Origin: an uncultured Aeromonadales bacterium | Lineage (GTDB): Bacteria; Pseudomonadota; Gammaproteobacteria; Enterobacterales; Succinivibrionaceae | DNA length: 7,249 nt | Assembly: GCA_902796095.1 (NCBI GenBank) | Contig: CADBNP010000198.1 | Location: 1 to 7,249, forward strand | Direction of reading: 5' to 3' | Shown here: positions 6,648 to 7,249 of the stretch, one piece after another | How positions within the stretch are numbered: the stretch's first letter is position 1 | How the letters are laid out: the number at the start of each line of letters is the position of its first letter | Program-made: the position numbers and the translations under genes | Notes under the pieces: generated by a model | The model's input: only the letters and a program-made list of their open reading frames with translations | Told to the model about the DNA's origin: nothing | Database searches by the model: none

Positions 6648-6884
6648 AAATGCGATTGTTCTTAAATTTAAATAAAAGGTACAACTCCAGAATCTTGCTA
6701 AACCTTTTTATCAAAATTCCTCCAATTTCTCTCTGATAAGAGATATCTATCACGGGTAAAAAAATTCTCGATACAGAAGCCTTTAAGAGAGGTAATTTTG
6801 CTCTTTCCATAAAAGTCTTAGCGTGGACTTATTTTAACCTTATCGCAAGTTGCAGACAATCAGCACGGCAGAGGTGTATTAATA
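6648..6884. other. AT-rich intergenic leader region upstream of the amidase
   Basis: It holds the predicted amidase promoter and a long leader. Within the leader are a small CTCT/AGAG hairpin near 6740 and a GGAGG at 6723-6719 that is out of frame with the amidase. An overlapping frame (6810-6568) runs through it but looks like a shadow. No RNA gene or terminator is recognisable. Confidence 0.4.
6831..6859 (-). promoter_or_regulatory. Predicted sigma70 promoter for the amidase gene
   Basis: Minus strand TTGTCT (6859-6854), a 17-nt spacer, then TAAAAT (6836-6831). Four of six and five of six bases match the consensus. It would start transcription near 6824 and leave a long leader of about 177 nt before ATG 6647. 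No better-spaced pair was seen closer to the gene. Confidence 0.45.
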
Positions 6885-7127
6885 TCATTGATACGCTTTG
6901 TGTTGGCACTCTTCTTTTGTGTGAGAAATTCCTGAATTCCACATACTGTCTGTCCGTATAACATGAAGGTTATCAAGATTAGTCCTTATGGACTGGCTTG
7001 ATGTAACTTTTATGTTTTTAAACGCATTGTTTTGCCTCTGAACTTCAACGTAGCAGTAATATAGGTTCTCCATGAGAACTGCAGAACTGTTAATTATTTC
7101 TTCAAAATCGTGATCCCTGAAATTCAT
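6885..7127 (-). CDS. Hypothetical small protein, 80 residues
   Basis: I do not recognise this protein. It is a soluble-looking, polar sequence (MNFRDHDFEE start, rich in Asn, Ser, Glu and His, no membrane segment or signal peptide), with three cysteines or fewer and no known metal motif. Points in favour: a well-formed promoter-like sequence 44 nt upstream, a weak GGA 4-5 nt before the ATG, and an amino-acid mix typical of real proteins rather than a shadow frame. Points against: no strong ribosome binding site and no recognisable family. It could also be the remnant of a longer gene. It precedes the amidase gene by 237 nt on the same strand, and the amidase promoter lies just beyond its stop. 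Confidence 0.4.
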   Translation of the reverse strand: MNFRDHDFEEIINSSAVLMENLYYCYVEVQRQNNAFKNIKVTSSQSIRTNLDNLHVIRTDSMWNSGISHTKEECQHKAYQ

Positions 7128-7170
7128 GTGATCCGAATTAGTTTGAAAAGGTTGTCCGTTATTTGATTTG

Positions 7171-7200
7171 ATTCTAAAAAGAAAGAATTTTCAGCGTCAA
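7171..7200 (-). promoter_or_regulatory. Predicted sigma70 promoter before the small ORF
   Basis: Minus strand TTGACG (7200-7195), 18-nt spacer, TAGAAT (7176-7171): five of six matches in each box. The transcription start would be near 7164, leaving a leader of about 37 nt to ATG 7127. This is the best promoter-like pair in the window. Confidence 0.5.
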
Positions 7201-7249
7201 TACTTTTCTTGTTAGAAGTTCACATAAAGCAATTAGAGAATTTTTGAAA

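Noticed and set aside
6568..6810. 80-residue minus-strand frame overlapping the amidase start, considered as a gene
   Set aside because: It overlaps the signal-peptide codons of a well-supported gene, lacks a good ribosome binding site at ATG 6810 and matches no family. It is kept only as a possible leader effect.

Overview
The window looks like a chromosomal stretch of a gammaproteobacterium of moderate GC. The evidence is a MenH that reads along its length like the E. coli enzyme, an iron-type SodB with the gammaproteobacterial fingerprint, and an AbgA-like peptidase. A menaquinone-using, mostly anaerobic lineage such as the Succinivibrionaceae would fit, but that placement is tentative.

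Left part (1-2816, + strand): two consecutive P-loop NTPase genes that overlap by an ATGA junction. The first is cut by the left edge, because its frame is open back to base 1. It has an FFGR entry motif, Walker A and B, and a winged-helix-like tail. The second has a related NTPase core and a C-terminal helical domain with an RNPIAH motif, the Rx4H signature of HEPN ribonucleases. I read the pair as an accessory conflict or antiphage-type module (NTPase sensor/switch plus HEPN RNase effector). I cannot match it to a named system, and any further members would lie upstream of the window. It looks more AT-rich than the housekeeping genes beside it.

Middle (2904-5679, - strand): a convergent operon read sodB, then an AbgA-like M20D amidohydrolase, then menH. 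A perfect TATAAT lies before sodB, with an 8-bp hairpin in its 5' leader. The intergenic gaps are short (14 nt, then 92 nt or an ATGA overlap, depending on the menH start). The products are an iron superoxide dismutase, a folate-fragment/aminoacyl amidohydrolase and a menaquinone-biosynthesis enzyme. Apart from possible co-regulation with redox state, no shared pathway is evident.

Right part (5856-7249, - strand): a secreted zinc amidase (Amidase_3) with a signal peptide and a sigma70-like promoter about 175 nt upstream. Beyond it is an 80-residue unrecognised ORF behind its own promoter-like sequence. The remaining bases up to 7249 hold no other gene that I can support. No tRNA, rRNA, CRISPR array or insertion sequence was seen.
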